NCBI GenBank assembly: GCA_947631365.1
Contig: CANRLB010000064.1
Location: 1 to 5,816 of the forward strand
From: an uncultured Bacilli bacterium
Lineage (GTDB): Bacteria > Bacillota_I > Bacilli_A > RF39 > UBA660
Length of the DNA stretch: 5,816 nt
Direction: 5' to 3'
In this document: piece by piece, positions 4,774-5,816 of the stretch
How the letters are laid out: each line of letters starts with the position of its first letter
Position numbering within the stretch: position 1 is the stretch's first letter
The notes under the pieces: model-generated
Seen by the model: only the letters and a program-made list of their open reading frames with translations
What the model was told of the DNA's origin: nothing
Database searches by the model: none
Position numbers and translations under genes: made by a program

Positions 4774-5816
4774 ATGGATAAAATAATTATTAGAGGAGCT
4801 AGAGAAAATAATTTAAAAAATGTTGATTTAGAACTTCCTAAAAATAAATTGATTGTTATGACAGGAGTTTCTGGCTCAGGCAAAAGTAGTTTAGCTTTTG
4901 ATACTATTTATGCTGAGGGAGAAAGAAGATATGTTGAAAGTTTATCAGCATATGCTAGACAATTTATTGGAGGAGGAGAAAAACCTGATGTTGATTCAAT
5001 TGAGGGATTATCGCCAAGTATTTCAATTGATCAAAAAACAACGAATAAAAATCCTCGTTCAACCGTGGGAACAATTACGGAATTATATGATTATTTTCGT
5101 CTTTTGTTTGCAAGAATTGGGATTCCTTATTGTCCAATTCATAAAATTCCTATTAAAAGTCAAAGTATTGAAGAAATGACTAATAAAGTCTTAACTTTTG
5201 ATGAGGGAGTAAAAATAGAAATTTATGCTCCCGTTATAAGAGGAGAAAAAGGGACTCATAAAGATTTAATTGATGATTTAAGAAGTAAGGGATTTACAAA
5301 AATTAAAGTTAATGGTGTTATGTATAACGCGACTGATGAGATAACTTTAGAAAAAAATATTAAAGATGATATTTATGTTTTAATTGATAAATTACCTGTT
5401 TCTATTGAAGAGAGAAGTAGAATTTTTGAAGCGATTGAGACTAGTTGTAAAATGGCTAATGGTTTAGTTATTATAAGAGTTAACGAAGAAGATATATTAA
5501 TGAGTGAAAATTATGCTTGTCCTTATTGTAATTTCTCCTTAAGTGAACTTGAACCTAGAATGTTTTCTTTTAATTCACCATATGGAGCTTGTGAAGAATG
5601 TAAAGGACTAGGTACGAAGCTTAAAATTAGTGAAGAATTATTAATACCTGATAAAAATAAAAGTATTAACAAAGGAGCAATTGTAGCCATTAATTTAGAT
5701 AACAATATGTATATGAGTAGCCTTAAAACAGTAGCGGATCATTATAATATTGATTTAGATATTCCTGTTAAAGATATGCCTAAGAAAGATTTAGATATTA
5801 TTTTATATGGAACGAA
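4774..5816 (+). CDS. uvrA: UvrABC excinuclease subunit A (3' end cut by window)
   Basis: UvrA is the ATP-driven damage sensor of nucleotide excision repair; it loads UvrB onto lesions in the cytoplasm. The 347 visible codons cover roughly the first third of a ~940-residue family member and stay open to the window edge. Visible signatures: RGARENNLKNVDLELPKNKL at 7-26, Walker A GVSGSGKSS (31-39), YAEGERRYVESLSAYARQF (46-64), EGLSPSISIDQK, and NPRSTVGTITELYDYFRLLF. The UvrB-interaction region follows. The first zinc module has Cys249, 252, 273 and 276 in the usual C-X2-C-X20-C-X2-C spacing. The ATG at 4774 aligns with the usual UvrA N-terminus (MDKIIIRGA) and follows GGTGG (4764-4768). Its base composition (about 33% GC in a sample) is less extreme than the sigma gene's. 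The second ATPase half is outside the window. Confidence 0.98.
   Translation, partial: MDKIIIRGARENNLKNVDLELPKNKLIVMTGVSGSGKSSLAFDTIYAEGERRYVESLSAYARQFIGGGEKPDVDSIEGLSPSISIDQKTTNKNPRSTVGTITELYDYFRLLFARIGIPYCPIHKIPIKSQSIEEMTNKVLTFDEGVKIEIYAPVIRGEKGTHKDLIDDLRSKGFTKIKVNGVMYNATDEITLEKNIKDDIYVLIDKLPVSIEERSRIFEAIETSCKMANGLVIIRVNEEDILMSENYACPYCNFSLSELEPRMFSFNSPYGACEECKGLGTKLKISEELLIPDKNKSINKGAIVAINLDNNMYMSSLKTVADHYNIDLDIPVKDMPKKDLDIILYGT

Noticed and set aside
4470..4883. Minus-strand 137-codon frame across the sigma-uvrA junction
   Set aside because: It is antisense to the end of the sigma gene and the start of uvrA, spans both promoter and terminator, and has low-complexity Asn/Ile-rich sequence with no recognisable domain.
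4898..5179. 93-codon plus-strand frame inside uvrA
   Set aside because: It lies in another frame of a clearly coding uvrA segment and shows no family features.
5523..5705. Minus-strand 60-codon frame inside uvrA
   Set aside because: It is antisense to the conserved zinc-module coding region, with no independent start signals.
1..5816. CRISPR arrays, insertion sequences, tRNA or rRNA genes
   Set aside because: No regularly spaced direct repeats, transposase-like frames with terminal inverted repeats, or tRNA/rRNA motifs were seen on either strand.

Overview
The window comes from a very AT-rich bacterium with Gram-positive-type signals: strong Shine-Dalgarno sites, extended -10 promoters and mostly TAA stops. 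A Bacillota or Mollicutes-related gut lineage is my guess; I cannot place it further. The one TGA stop (2471-2473) is followed at once by a good promoter, and TGG encodes Trp throughout, so the standard bacterial code is more likely than the mycoplasma code. All genes are on the + strand, in four or five transcription units.

Layout. (1) 1-613: a promoter, an unrecognised 179-residue protein, and a hairpin terminator overlapping its stop codon. (2) 622-1614: a MerR-type promoter with the diagnostic 19-bp spacer and a dyad, driving a membrane-anchored MerR regulator whose gene overlaps a YbjQ/UPF0145 gene by 20 bp. (3) 1616-2473: a promoter and an unrecognised soluble 267-residue protein. (4) 2475-4611: a nearly identical promoter and a 690-residue sigma-70 family protein. 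(5) 4612-4773: a GC-rich structured segment, a probable terminator, then the uvrA promoter with a palindrome in its spacer. (6) 4774-end: uvrA, the excision-repair damage sensor, cut by the window edge.

The standout is the sigma factor. Residues 1-282 are a complete core (regions 1.2, 2, 3 and 4). The remaining ~400 residues are not random extension: they look like a string of further, diverged sigma-region-4-like helix-turn-helix units, produced at least in part by an ancient tandem duplication of a ~210-residue block. I know of no described sigma factor with this architecture. Its promoter shares 29 of 35 positions with that of the upstream 267-residue gene, so the two are probably co-regulated and may act together. 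The function is unknown.
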